NCBI GenBank assembly: GCA_009193035.1
Contig: SWDT01000040.1
Location: forward strand, 1 to 64,000
Source of the DNA: Halicephalobus mephisto
Taxonomy: Eukaryota > Nematoda > Chromadorea > Rhabditida > Panagrolaimidae
Length of the DNA: 64,000 bases
Direction: 5' to 3'
Shown here: piece by piece, positions 1-9,378 of the stretch
How positions within the stretch are numbered: the first letter of the stretch is position 1
Layout of the letters: every line of letters begins with the position of its first letter
Program-made: the position numbers and the translations under genes
The notes under the pieces: model-generated
What the model was told of the DNA's origin: nothing
Database searches by the model: none
What the model saw: the letters and a program-made list of their open reading frames with translations, nothing else

Positions 1-63
1 CCCGACCCCTGTTATTCCCAGGGTTAAGACGGTAAATTCCTTCTGACTAGAATTTGGTTCCAT
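1..63 (-). CDS. N-terminus of a P-loop GTPase, cut by the window edge
   Basis: The minus strand reads 21 codons from an ATG at 63 to the window edge, stopping inside the Walker A loop (...GITGVG). The residues equal the start of the plus-strand GTPase copy at 9315, and the upstream DNA (64-about 250) is nearly identical to 9120-9314 inverted. A 3' splice acceptor (TTTGCAG on the minus strand, about 79-85) precedes the ATG in both copies. This is therefore the left-arm twin of the broken gene at 9315. Whether the left copy is intact cannot be seen here. Confidence 0.75.
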   Translation of the reverse strand, partial: MEPNSSQKEFTVLTLGITGVG

Positions 64-1450
64 GGTTAATTCCGAAAACTGCAAATTAAGTCAACAGTTA
101 AAAAGTAGTGTTGATATTTTGATAAGAATGGAGCGTGACTGTTCGAAGAATACACACCTAAACTAGCATTTCATGATTAAAAACCGAAATAAAAGAAGTT
201 AAAAATATTCAAGTGAACAAAACACTCGATTCTCACATCAATCACAACAAAAAACAACAGTATTTTAAACAATGTATTTAGTAATTTTTCACAAAGTTTT
301 TACAAACGTTCAACAGCGGCATCACTAGAAACCCTATTGAGACATTCTGGCAAATGTCTTAGAGTATTTTCACAATCGGAAATATTAAATGGAAGTGTAA
401 TTTTCTGTTTTTTGATAATATCATTTAATTTTTTAAGAGCATTTTCTACTTTCTTATTACTTTCAAATTTCGTTTCCGTTAGCAGTCTGTGATATTCACA
501 GACCATAGAATGCTCTCTGGCTGCAGCAATGATTACTTTCGATTCTTTCTTTAATTTTTGCAAAACATCTTTTGCTACTTCATTATTCGTCCGCAGGAAC
601 TCTTCCAATTTGAGAGCAGTGGTGGCTAGATGGTGAACGGCTATGATAGTTTCCTTTTCTATGGGTTTCACTGTCTGAATGAATTTGAGGAAATCTCTGA
701 CCTGGGAAGCACTCTCCTTCCAACAGAATACAAAGTTGTTCTCCGGACGATCACTGTACTTCACTCCTTGCTCCTTACAGAGAAGGTACTTGAAGGACTC
801 TGAGTCGACAGCACAGGCGTTCTCGCTGTCGAAGAAGAACGTAGCCTCGTGAGAATCCTCGATCTTCTTCTGTATCTCTTCCACAGGCTCGGCTGCTTCC
901 CCGATTGCGAAGAAGGTTCCACTTGCGTAGGTGAAGAAGAAGAAGACATTCTTGAGAGCTGATTTGGGGAAGAGAGAGAGGTAGTCACGGACAGCCAACT
1001 CAAACTCTGGTCTGAGTCTGGCATCATTCGACTTGAGGACGATACAGATGGCGTGGATCTGGTCCTGTTGATGAACACATTCTCTGATCATCTCAAGATT
1101 CTTTACATCTTGTTCAGCGCCTCTGGAGTCTGCTAGACCAGGAGTGTCGATGACTTTAATCATGTTTCCGTGAATGGTAAACTGATAGATCTTAGGACTC
1201 TGAGTGACTGACTGTCCAGTATTGTTGAAGTTTTCATTTTCATCAGTTTCTCCAGCTTTCACCACATTGTGTTTTATTTTTCCGTCGGCTCCTCTATATT
1301 GAACTTTGAACTCTAGGGGAATACAGACCTGCAGTTCGTGCTCTTTGGCCTCTTCGAACGTAGGCCAAGTCAGGTAGTTACCGAGACTGCTGATCAGAGT
1401 TGATTTCCCTACTCCTGTTTCCCCCAGAAACAGTATTGTAAATTCTTGTG
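1..1450. repeat. Left arm of a large inverted repeat
   Basis: Reverse-complementing this stretch gives about 7950-9378 with few differences. It holds the GTPase domain of the gene ending at 300, the intergenic spacer and the first codons of the next GTPase gene. Similarity is weak only at about 240-300, just after the stop codon. The arm continues beyond the left edge, so its true length is unknown. Homology ends abruptly just upstream of the Walker A motif. Confidence 0.85.
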
Positions 1451-3125
1451 GAGAAGGAGGAAGACAGATAGGACTAGGAGGAGTTATAAGTGATTCAGTG
1501 GAAGGCTTTGGTGCTTCAATAGGAGTTGGTTTATTATCTTCTTCAACTTTTGAAGTTTTAAAAATGTTGGAACTTTTTCCTTTTTTATCTCTTTCAATTG
1601 CAAGTTCTTGTTCTGAACCATAAATATCTCTTATTTTCTTCCCAAATAACGGCAATGTGAAAGCTTTGTTGAGAGCAATGACAAGTTCTTCATCAGTGAC
1701 TGGCTTTGCCACAAGTTCATTGTGGGGTATTCGTTTCACGGAATCTATAATTTCTTTGTGTTTTTGGATAGCTTGTTGGAGATTGTTGATTACTTCTTGA
1801 TCCTCCTCTCCACTACTTTCCTGAAGCTTTATCTCCGCATTAACTTGTTTTTCGAAGGTAGAGTCAGAAATTGGATTCCCATTTTGATAGAGATAACGAT
1901 AACTTAGTTCCAAAACCTCGTTGATGCATTGTTTCGTTGGTTCAAGTGTCATAACATAATTGCTTATCCAGGTTTCAGCTTCAACTTTTGTTAGGTTTTT
2001 TTGTTTAGGTCTCGAATTCCGAACATGAGGATGAATGTGCATATGAACATCATAACTACAACCGCAAACGATACAAATATCACCTTCATTGAAAACATGA
2101 CAATCGCGGAGGGTGTCTTGAGACATTTTGCCGGTAGTGATATTCTTTAGACTGCAATTGTTGTGACAAACTTGATTAAATTCAATACTCTTGTTTCCAT
2201 CGGGTTTAGTCGTCTGTGTAATGCATTTTTCGCCGCAACAAATCGTCTGTAGCAATTCTTCCTTCTTAATATTGATATCGTTCTGAATTTCGGTTCTTGT
2301 CATCAGGCTATTCTTGAGTTGTGCTATAAATTTAGAGGATCCACTTTTCTCAATTGAATAAAGAATCTTGGCAGCAGTGTTCAAGAAACATAAAATTGTA
2401 ATTTTCTTATCTCTCGTGAAGTATTCATCTGGAAAAGGTTGAGTGATTTTATTCTCAGGCTTCGTAGATTCCCTATCATTCTTCACTGTATTTTCTTTCT
2501 TACTTGACGTGCTATTGTTTTGGTCGTCGGTAAATCTTTGATTTTTGTTTGCTTGTTCAGATATGGTTACATTTGGTAGCGCTACAGGCTTAGAGTCTTT
2601 AGATTGCTGTTCTGTATTTTTAGAATTCTTTAATTTTGTTCCCAAACTGTCTAGAAGAGGGGTTTTTGATTTGTGAGTTTGTGAAAGATTGCTACCGTGT
2701 TCTTGGATTCTTGGCTTTACAGCAGGATCAGGTGATTTGTTATTTATTTCATTTGGTGATAGTTTAAGCACGTCTTCATCCTCTTTTGGTATATTTTCCG
2801 TAGAATGTTGTTTTGGCGTATTACCAGATATAGTCTTCTGATTCATTACCTTGTCGCTTGATGTTTCCCGTGGTTCATCTCTTATCAAGTCCTTAGATTT
2901 CATTACATCTGTTGCGACTTTGGTCTCATTGATTTTACATCTATTGCAATATATTCTCATCTTTTCTAATGTGCTTCTCCTGCATCTACAAGAAACTCCA
3001 GTTGGTCCAAACATTCTCACCAACCACAAACAACGTTCACACAACCACAACCTCTTTTTTTGTGGTGAACAAGAACAAGTGATGGATTTACATAATTCGT
3101 CCTTATCTTGGAAGTGATATTTCAA
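300..3125 (-). CDS. GTPase with Cys-rich N-terminus and zinc-finger-like middle domain
   Basis: An uninterrupted frame gives a 941-residue minus-strand protein, though its first listed codon is TTG and the frame stays open upstream to about 3240. Order: Cys-rich N-terminus (residues 10-65, several CxC/CxxC pairs), low-complexity Lys/Asn/Ser linker, a Cys/His middle block (about 300-370, CGCSYDVHMHIHPH), then a G domain with Walker A GETGVGKST near residue 566 and a DTPGLADSRG switch-II motif. No clear N/TKxD motif is visible. The middle block matches the C-terminal part of the broken gene at 9315, while the G domain matches the gene at 7045. An AIG1/GIMAP- or septin-like relationship is only an inference. 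It probably continues into the 3230-3913 frame through a -1 shift. Confidence 0.7.
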   Translation of the reverse strand: MKYHFQDKDELCKSITCSCSPQKKRLWLCERCLWLVRMFGPTGVSCRCRRSTLEKMRIYCNRCKINETKVATDVMKSKDLIRDEPRETSSDKVMNQKTISGNTPKQHSTENIPKEDEDVLKLSPNEINNKSPDPAVKPRIQEHGSNLSQTHKSKTPLLDSLGTKLKNSKNTEQQSKDSKPVALPNVTISEQANKNQRFTDDQNNSTSSKKENTVKNDRESTKPENKITQPFPDEYFTRDKKITILCFLNTAAKILYSIEKSGSSKFIAQLKNSLMTRTEIQNDINIKKEELLQTICCGEKCITQTTKPDGNKSIEFNQVCHNNCSLKNITTGKMSQDTLRDCHVFNEGDICIVCGCSYDVHMHIHPHVRNSRPKQKNLTKVEAETWISNYVMTLEPTKQCINEVLELSYRYLYQNGNPISDSTFEKQVNAEIKLQESSGEEDQEVINNLQQAIQKHKEIIDSVKRIPHNELVAKPVTDEELVIALNKAFTLPLFGKKIRDIYGSEQELAIERDKKGKSSNIFKTSKVEEDNKPTPIEAPKPSTESLITPPSPICLPPSPQEFTILFLGETGVGKSTLISSLGNYLTWPTFEEAKEHELQVCIPLEFKVQYRGADGKIKHNVVKAGETDENENFNNTGQSVTQSPKIYQFTIHGNMIKVIDTPGLADSRGAEQDVKNLEMIRECVHQQDQIHAICIVLKSNDARLRPEFELAVRDYLSLFPKSALKNVFFFFTYASGTFFAIGEAAEPVEEIQKKIEDSHEATFFFDSENACAVDSESFKYLLCKEQGVKYSDRPENNFVFCWKESASQVRDFLKFIQTVKPIEKETIIAVHHLATTALKLEEFLRTNNEVAKDVLQKLKKESKVIIAAAREHSMVCEYHRLLTETKFESNKKVENALKKLNDIIKKQKITLPFNISDCENTLRHLPECLNRVSSDAAVERL

Positions 3126-3229
3126 ATAATTGATTAATTTCTTCGGTGAAACTTTGTCCCTCCATCTTTCTTCTTCTTCTTCTTCTTCAACTTGAGCTAC
3201 TCCGAAGTAATACTCCTCTTTGTTAATTA

Positions 3230-3913
3230 CTAAGCAAGGTTCTTTTTCTTTGGATCAGAATCCAGAATCCAAGAATATTGACTCAATTCCCCTTCATCAT
3301 AATAACCTGGTATTTCTTCTCCCAAAGGCCATATGACACGTTTCTTCCAGTTTTCTCGTTCGTCAGAAAGAATAAAGCAAGAATCTTGAATTTTAATCCA
3401 TGTTTCTGATTTTGGAATTAAGTTGAAGTAAAACAATGGACTAAGGTTTTTCATACATTTCTTAATTATTTCATTCTTGTCATCTGTCTTAAGTTCTTGA
3501 TTTCTAATTATTTTTTCTAGTTGAACCAAGAGAAACGCAAAATTTTGTATTTCTTTTTCCATTTTGTGAACTGGTCCATTCTGAGGACCGTCAATGAAGC
3601 CATTACATTTTGTACTAATATCTTCAACTAGTATTAACTGTCGATGATGCGTAAACTCAATATTGTTCAAATAATCCTTAGATTCCATTAATGCATAATT
3701 GAGGATTTGAGAAATAAAAACTAGCAGTTTTGTCAGATTACTTGCGACAGAGTCTTTTTCATATACAAATTTATATAAAAACCCATTATACTTCTTAAAT
3801 GAGAAAAGAGGGATAGTATTGGATCTATCATTTCGTCGGTGAATTTCAGCAAAGCAACTTGCTATAGAGTCGATATCTACAGGCTCATAATCGAACATGA
3901 GACTATATTTCAT
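3230..3913 (-). CDS. Unrecognised protein, probably the 5' part of the GTPase gene
   Basis: An ATG-initiated frame of 227 codons ends at TAG 3230. The downstream GTPase frame, extended upstream, is open from a TGA about 25 bases before this stop, so the two frames overlap in an A-rich run (about 3233-3250 on the minus strand). A -1 shift, or one missing base in the assembly, would join them into a protein of roughly 1,200 residues. The product is mixed alpha/beta in appearance with no motif I recognise. Alternatively it is a separate small gene. A 3' acceptor lies upstream (minus strand, near 3980). Confidence 0.5.
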   Translation of the reverse strand: MKYSLMFDYEPVDIDSIASCFAEIHRRNDRSNTIPLFSFKKYNGFLYKFVYEKDSVASNLTKLLVFISQILNYALMESKDYLNNIEFTHHRQLILVEDISTKCNGFIDGPQNGPVHKMEKEIQNFAFLLVQLEKIIRNQELKTDDKNEIIKKCMKNLSPLFYFNLIPKSETWIKIQDSCFILSDERENWKKRVIWPLGEEIPGYYDEGELSQYSWILDSDPKKKNLA

Positions 3914-4008
3914 TGTATTAAGAATGTCATTAACACTACCCTTGTTAAGGATTGAATCAATTACATTCTTAGTTTCCTAAATCTATTTTTTATCAAGATA
4001 TATCTTAA

Positions 4009-4429
4009 TTATATTACCACTAAGGTCAGATTAACATCATTAACATCATTAATAATAATTATAGCGATGTGACCATGAACACATGTTGATAATGCAGAAG
4101 TATAATACATTGATTTGAACATAATTTTACAAATTAGACTTTTTTTGGAAGTATTTCGAAATAAGAAATTCAAAATATGCATAAAGGTATTTGAAGTCTT
4201 AGAGAGTTCAAACTAAAATTTTGAATTATTACATTATTAAAAACACAAACTCACAATCTCCATAAAACTCATCTGGAAAAGGTATCTAACAGCTTCAAGA
4301 AGACGTTCTCCGTGAGCAACTTCAACTACTCGATCACGATTATTCTCACTTCTATTTCCTCCATAAGCTGAGACTTCAAAATTACCATGAGATACCACAT
4401 CTCTACCAAAAAAATATCTCCAAGACATT
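4009..4429 (-). CDS. Hypothetical spliced gene, 5' end not found
   Basis: Two exons can be supported. One is 4255-4429, preceded by a TTTTAG acceptor and ending at a GTGAGT donor. The other is 4009-4212, after an ATTTTAG acceptor, open for 67 codons to TAA. The intron is 42 bases and phase 0, so the joined frame stays open for about 125 codons. The first exon is rich in charged residues (GGNRSENNRDR). The second is hydrophobic at its end (HIAIIIINDVNDVNLTLVVI), perhaps one membrane segment. No family recognised. It lies between the two GTPase arms. Confidence 0.35.
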
Positions 4430-4896
4430 CTAAAATACAATATTAATAAATAAATAAAGAAAAGAGAAAGATGATTTCGTCTTTTTTATTCAGATACAAG
4501 GTATTAAAAAGGACAAACAACTCGAGCACCTCGACGCAATTGATAAAAGTCATGGAAACTTCATTTATTGTACATCTTTTTTGCTATCTTGCATTCCAGT
4601 GTTTTCCATTAATGATTGAGGTGAGGCTTATTTATTTTTGTAAATATGTAATATCCCATTGTAGAATACGAAGAATCAAATATCGAGATTGCTTCAGACT
4701 ACAATAGCTGATCGAGGTCAATATTGTCCTGTAAGCAAGAAAGGTACTTCAATACTGAAGTCTCTAATTTCACATTTATTCTCGCCTTATTTCTGGATTC
4801 ATTTTTGTCTTGGTACGTTGTTTTTTGCATCCTCCTACATGGTGTACAACTTGGTTTGTAATATTTTTAATTCTAAAAATAAATTTAATTATTTAG

Positions 4897-5773
4897 AGTA
4901 TATTAAAAAAATTAAATAACTTTATTGAGAAATTATTTGGTGGACCAGTATTCGCTTATGTAAGTTGTCGGTAATTTTGCAATTTTATGTTTTTCAATTT
5001 AGTCGGTCAGAGATTATGTGATTTTTTTCCGGAAATATGAACAACCCTATCCTATAGGGGTAGATCCCGTCACTAACAAACTGATTCCTTCGTTGCAAGC
5101 TTCTGCAAAGAATCCATTATATTCTCCAATAGTCTACACTGTTTCCAGAGAAATCCCCCAAAATAAATCCATCAATGATTATATGACATTTTTTGCTTTA
5201 TTGAAACTCAGAGCATTAGATGTGGTGAGTTTTTTTGAAGATGATTATTTTTTATCAAAAGTTTTTTGGGGTATGGTAGAAAGATTGGTTTGATAAGAAA
5301 AAGAAAAAGGAAAATTAAAGCAAAACATTTCAGCTCCGGCTTTTTGGAGGAAAAGATGAGTCATTTGCACAACTTTTGAGATATTATCAAAATCTGCAAT
5401 CCCCTTGTACAATTATCTCCATCTTTTTGATACAGGCAGAAACAAGTGTAGAAAAGAAGTCCAAAATACCTCTTGAATATTTTTCAAAAGTCAACTACGG
5501 TCATCACTACTTCTTGGTTGTAAATCAAAATGAGAACAAAAAACTCATAAAAAAAGTAAGTGTTATACATATACAAAAACAATACATAGTACATAATGCA
5601 TCGATACACTAAAGCAGCTCTGATGTACCGGTACATTGAAATAATGTATCAGATCAGTCCATAAATTCATGCTTTTTTTAAAACAGACTTTATTGCAAAA
5701 AAAATTGATCGATTTCTCCTTAATCAACAATATAACATCCATCATTATTTGTAAAATCTTGTCATCGCGGTAA
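4897..5773 (+). CDS. Hypothetical spliced gene, 5' end not found
   Basis: Four exons join in phase 0 with good splice signals: 4897-4959, 5003-5224, 5334-5555 and 5687-5773 (TAA). Together they give 168 residues with no stop. The two middle exons are each 222 bases. Residues such as FGGPVFAY, YPIGVDPVTNKLIPS and LLKLRALDVLRLFGGKDE suggest a folded protein, but I do not recognise it. An upstream segment ending near 4850 (hydrophobic, before a GTTTGT) may supply a membrane-spanning first exon. The gene is transcribed away from the minus-strand gene at 4009-4429. Confidence 0.4.
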
Positions 5774-7044
5774 ATTAACTCAGATTCTGATAAAAAATAT
5801 TCATTGTACTTTCGCCTTTGCTTTTATTTGCGGATTTTCTACTTCCTGAATAATCATGTAAATCACTGAACAAATAATAGTCACAAAATAATGTCTGGAG
5901 GATACGGTGGATGAGACATAGTTTCCTAATATAACTCTTGAATTTTTTGAGCAGTCAATTTTGTTTTGTATGACCGAGCATAATCTCGATAGAACAAAAC
6001 TTTATTTTTATTCACAGGAGCTGGTCATTTTTCGATAAGTTTCGCATTCAGTTAACAGTAAACGTCTGTTGTTATTATTTCGTTGATTTCCAGCAACTCA
6101 AAGTTAAAAATATCAAATTTATCCCACCAAACACAAGGGTATTCTCTTCGGATATAATCTATCTCTTGCAGTCGGTTTTCATTGTGTATCCTTATCTAGT
6201 CATAGTCTTTCTCTCTTAACAACATTGCACAGTATCCATTTCTTATCACCAGGTATGATTCGATCCAACAACGGTTCTCGACAAAATTGGAAAAGAAGAG
6301 AAATAGAGATGGTTATTCGCTGTAGACAATTGACATGCGATATCCATTTTTCCAATTTCGAAAACTTTCCTAAATCCTTCAGATGACGATGTACAGCTCC
6401 ATGAATGAAATTCAACATCTCTGCAAGTATTAACCCTAAATCCTAACACTGTGTCCATCAATCTTCCTAAGAGTCGTCAAACTCAATAGGGCATTTATAT
6501 TGAGGTTGATCTTTAATATTTTTGCATCTACTTCTGAGGAATCCTTATACTGACAACATTCTCATCATGAACACAATTTATTCTTCTGGCTGCAGCTGCA
6601 TTTTTATCACTGAGATAGAAGAAATACAGGACATGCTGTTTGTGCTGATCATCAATTTCCATTGTAAATTAATTACCTTCGAAGTTGATACAGTCTAACA
6701 TCGCTGATATGAGAATTAACATGATGAACTGTTCGTAGGAAAAAAGTTGGGTTCACAAAACAGTAAAGTTTGTATAAAAGTTAAGCTCAAATTGATGTTA
6801 AAAAATGCGCACAAACTTATGAACTGACCTGATACTTAGTACTGTTGATTTTTCGAAAGTTTTGGTTTTTGATTTCGAGCCGTTCAATTTGAATTCGAAT
6901 TGCTCGATTTTCAAACTCAAATTTATTAAAAATCGACAGCTCCGATACTTACTATTATGCTTAATTTATGTACCGGTACGTTAAAGTTGTTTTTTGTGTG
7001 CACTTATTATATGTTTGACATGAAAGCAATTTTAGATTAAAGAA
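5774..7044. other. Spacer inside the inverted repeat, no gene seen
   Basis: This 1.27 kb is moderately AT-rich. Short frames on both strands have no splice support or family motif. The last bases (7031-7035, TTTAG) form an acceptor ten bases before the ATG at 7045, fitting a trans-splice site or a 5' UTR intron. Confidence 0.5.
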
Positions 7045-9048
7045 ATGTGGAAAAGTGACAAGCAACCAGAACAGGAGATTCTCGATTGCGAATGTTCTTA
7101 CATGATTGACTTCAATGGCAATAATACAAAGAAAAAAATTGAAGATCTCTGGCAGATTTTTCAAAATCATAAAGGAGACAATAACTACAATCCGATAATA
7201 GGAAAACTCAGCAGTACATCTTGGTACACAAATACGAAAAATGAAAAACTCCTCATCGATTTGTTCATAGAATTGCAGAAAGTTGCTGACAAATCCCAAG
7301 CTCAACCTATTGAACTCATGAGAGACCACTATGATCGAATATTTAATCAACGAATTCCAGCAGTCGTTCAAGATTTTGAAAACTCCTCAAATGAAAATGA
7401 AAGAACTCAGCATCTTATGAACCTTAAAGCCTTAATGGAAGTGTTTGTGACGCAATTCTTCCAATATTACAACAATAAACATGTATGTTGTCCGCTTGGA
7501 ATTAAGAAGCAACTGATCGACAACATTAGAAAGACATTCGATTCTATTACAGGCTATTACAATCACGGATTATCACTTGAAAATAATGATTTAGAAATTG
7601 GAAGGCTTATAGCTAAAGAAACAACTGGTTCCGACAATGAAGGAAATTCGGAAAGCCACAAATCATCGACAGAAATTAAACATATACAGAAGGATGAAAC
7701 TATTCCTCCTCTCAAAAAAAGGAAAACATCAGCTCCACCTACACCAACTTCAACTCCATCTTCAATCATGGAACCAGAGACATCGCATCCACAAGAGCCA
7801 TATCCTCCAGGAATTCAATCTAAAGTAGTTTCCTCAAGTTCTTCAACAGAAATAATAGAGGAGCGAAAACACATAATCATAGAGAAAGAAGATACGAAAA
7901 ATGAACCTGAATATGTTTTTCCAGATCCTCTACCGCCAAAACCTCAAACCTTCACAGTACTATTTCTGGGGGAAACAGGAGTTGGAAAATCTACTCTGAT
8001 CAGCAGTCTCGGCAACTACTTAAACTGGCCTACATTCGAAGAGGCCAACGAGCACGAACTGCAGGTCTGTATTCCCCTAGAGTTCAAAGTTCAATATAGA
8101 GAAGCCGATGGAAAAATAAAACACAATGTGGTGAAAGCTGGAGAAACTGATGAAAATGAAAACTTCAACAATACTGGACAGTCAGTCACTCAGAAGCCAA
8201 AAGTTTATCAGTTCACCTTCCAGGGGAATACAGTCAAAGTCATCGACACTCCTGGTCTCGCAGACTCCAGAGGCGCTGAACAAGATGTAAAGAATCTTGA
8301 GATGATCAGAGAATGTGTCCATCAACAGGACCAGATCCACGCTATCTGTATCGTCCTCAAGTCGAATGATGCCAGACTCAGACCAGAGTTTGAGTTGGCT
8401 GTCCGCGACTACCTCTCTCTCTTCCCCAAATCAGCTCTCAAGAATGTCTTCTTCTTCTTTACCTATGCAAGTGGAACCTTCTTCGGGATCGGGGAATCAG
8501 CCGAGCCAGTGGAAGAGATACAGAAGAAGATCGAGGATTCTCACGAGGCTACGTTCTTCTTCGACAGCGAGAATGCCTGTGCTGTCGACTCAGAGTCCTT
8601 CAAGTACCTTCTCTGTAAGGAGCAAGGAGTGAAGTACAGTGACCGTCCGGAGAACAACTTTGTATTCTGTTGGAAGGAGAGTGCTTCCCAGGTCAGAGAT
8701 TTCCTCAAATTCATTCAGACAGTGAAACCCATAGAAAAGGAAACTATCATAGCCGTTCACCATCTAGCCACCACTGCTCTCAATTTGGAAGAGTTCCTGC
8801 GGACGAATAATGAAGTATCAGAAGATGTTTTGCAAAAATTAAAGAAAGAATCGAAAGTAATCATTGCTGCAGCCAGAAAGCATTCTATGGTCTGTGAATA
8901 TCACAGATTGATAACGGAAACGAAGTTTAAAAGTAATAAGAAAGTAGAAGATGCTCTCGGATTTTTGAAAGCAGTTGTTCGGGAAGAGAATTTGAATTTG
9001 CCATTTAATATTACTAATTGTGAAAATACCTTGAAAGAGTTGCCGTAA
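7045..9048 (+). CDS. P-loop GTPase with unrelated N-terminal domain
   Basis: A single exon encodes 667 residues. The ATG lies ten bases after a TTTAG acceptor. Residues 1-190 form a helical domain (two CxC/CC sites) that I do not recognise. A Ser/Pro-rich linker with a basic KKRK patch follows (about 215-300). The G domain starts near residue 300 with FLGETGVGKST, followed by DTPGLADSRG, and runs to a helical C-terminus. From Walker A to the end it is almost identical to the protein encoded at 300-3125, while the N-terminal part is entirely different. A soluble or membrane-associated GTPase is likely. An immune-type GTPase role is only analogy with GIMAP proteins. Confidence 0.8.
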   Translation: MWKSDKQPEQEILDCECSYMIDFNGNNTKKKIEDLWQIFQNHKGDNNYNPIIGKLSSTSWYTNTKNEKLLIDLFIELQKVADKSQAQPIELMRDHYDRIFNQRIPAVVQDFENSSNENERTQHLMNLKALMEVFVTQFFQYYNNKHVCCPLGIKKQLIDNIRKTFDSITGYYNHGLSLENNDLEIGRLIAKETTGSDNEGNSESHKSSTEIKHIQKDETIPPLKKRKTSAPPTPTSTPSSIMEPETSHPQEPYPPGIQSKVVSSSSSTEIIEERKHIIIEKEDTKNEPEYVFPDPLPPKPQTFTVLFLGETGVGKSTLISSLGNYLNWPTFEEANEHELQVCIPLEFKVQYREADGKIKHNVVKAGETDENENFNNTGQSVTQKPKVYQFTFQGNTVKVIDTPGLADSRGAEQDVKNLEMIRECVHQQDQIHAICIVLKSNDARLRPEFELAVRDYLSLFPKSALKNVFFFFTYASGTFFGIGESAEPVEEIQKKIEDSHEATFFFDSENACAVDSESFKYLLCKEQGVKYSDRPENNFVFCWKESASQVRDFLKFIQTVKPIEKETIIAVHHLATTALNLEEFLRTNNEVSEDVLQKLKKESKVIIAAARKHSMVCEYHRLITETKFKSNKKVEDALGFLKAVVREENLNLPFNITNCENTLKELP

Positions 9049-9378
9049 CAATTGAATCCATAAACGAGCAAAATTAATGTTTATTATTTTTAGATATTTG
9101 ATTAGGAATTATGAAATATGTTGTTTTTTGTTGTGATTGATGTGAAAATCAAGTGTTTTGTTCACTTGAATATTTTTAACTTCTTTTATTTCGGTTTTTA
9201 ATCATGAAATGCTAGTTTAGGTGTGTATTCTTCGAACAGTCACGCTGCATTCTTATCAAAATATCAACACCAGTTTTTAACTGTTGACTTAATTTGCAGT
9301 TTCCGGAATTAACCATGGAACCAAATTCTAGTCAGAAGGAATTTACCGTCTTAACCCTGGGAATAACAGGGGTCGGGA
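7950..9378. repeat. Right arm of the large inverted repeat
   Basis: This is the reverse complement of about 1-1450. It covers the GTPase domain of the 7045 gene, about 250 bases of spacer and the first 21 codons of the gene at 9315. The arms are separated by about 6.5 kb. Coding and spacer DNA are both highly similar, so the match is not explained by protein constraint alone. Confidence 0.85.

Noticed and set aside
761..1078. Ser-rich frame mirrored by a similar one at 8315-8632
   Set aside because: Both are alternative-frame readings of the duplicated GTPase domain. Their similarity only reflects the inverted repeat.
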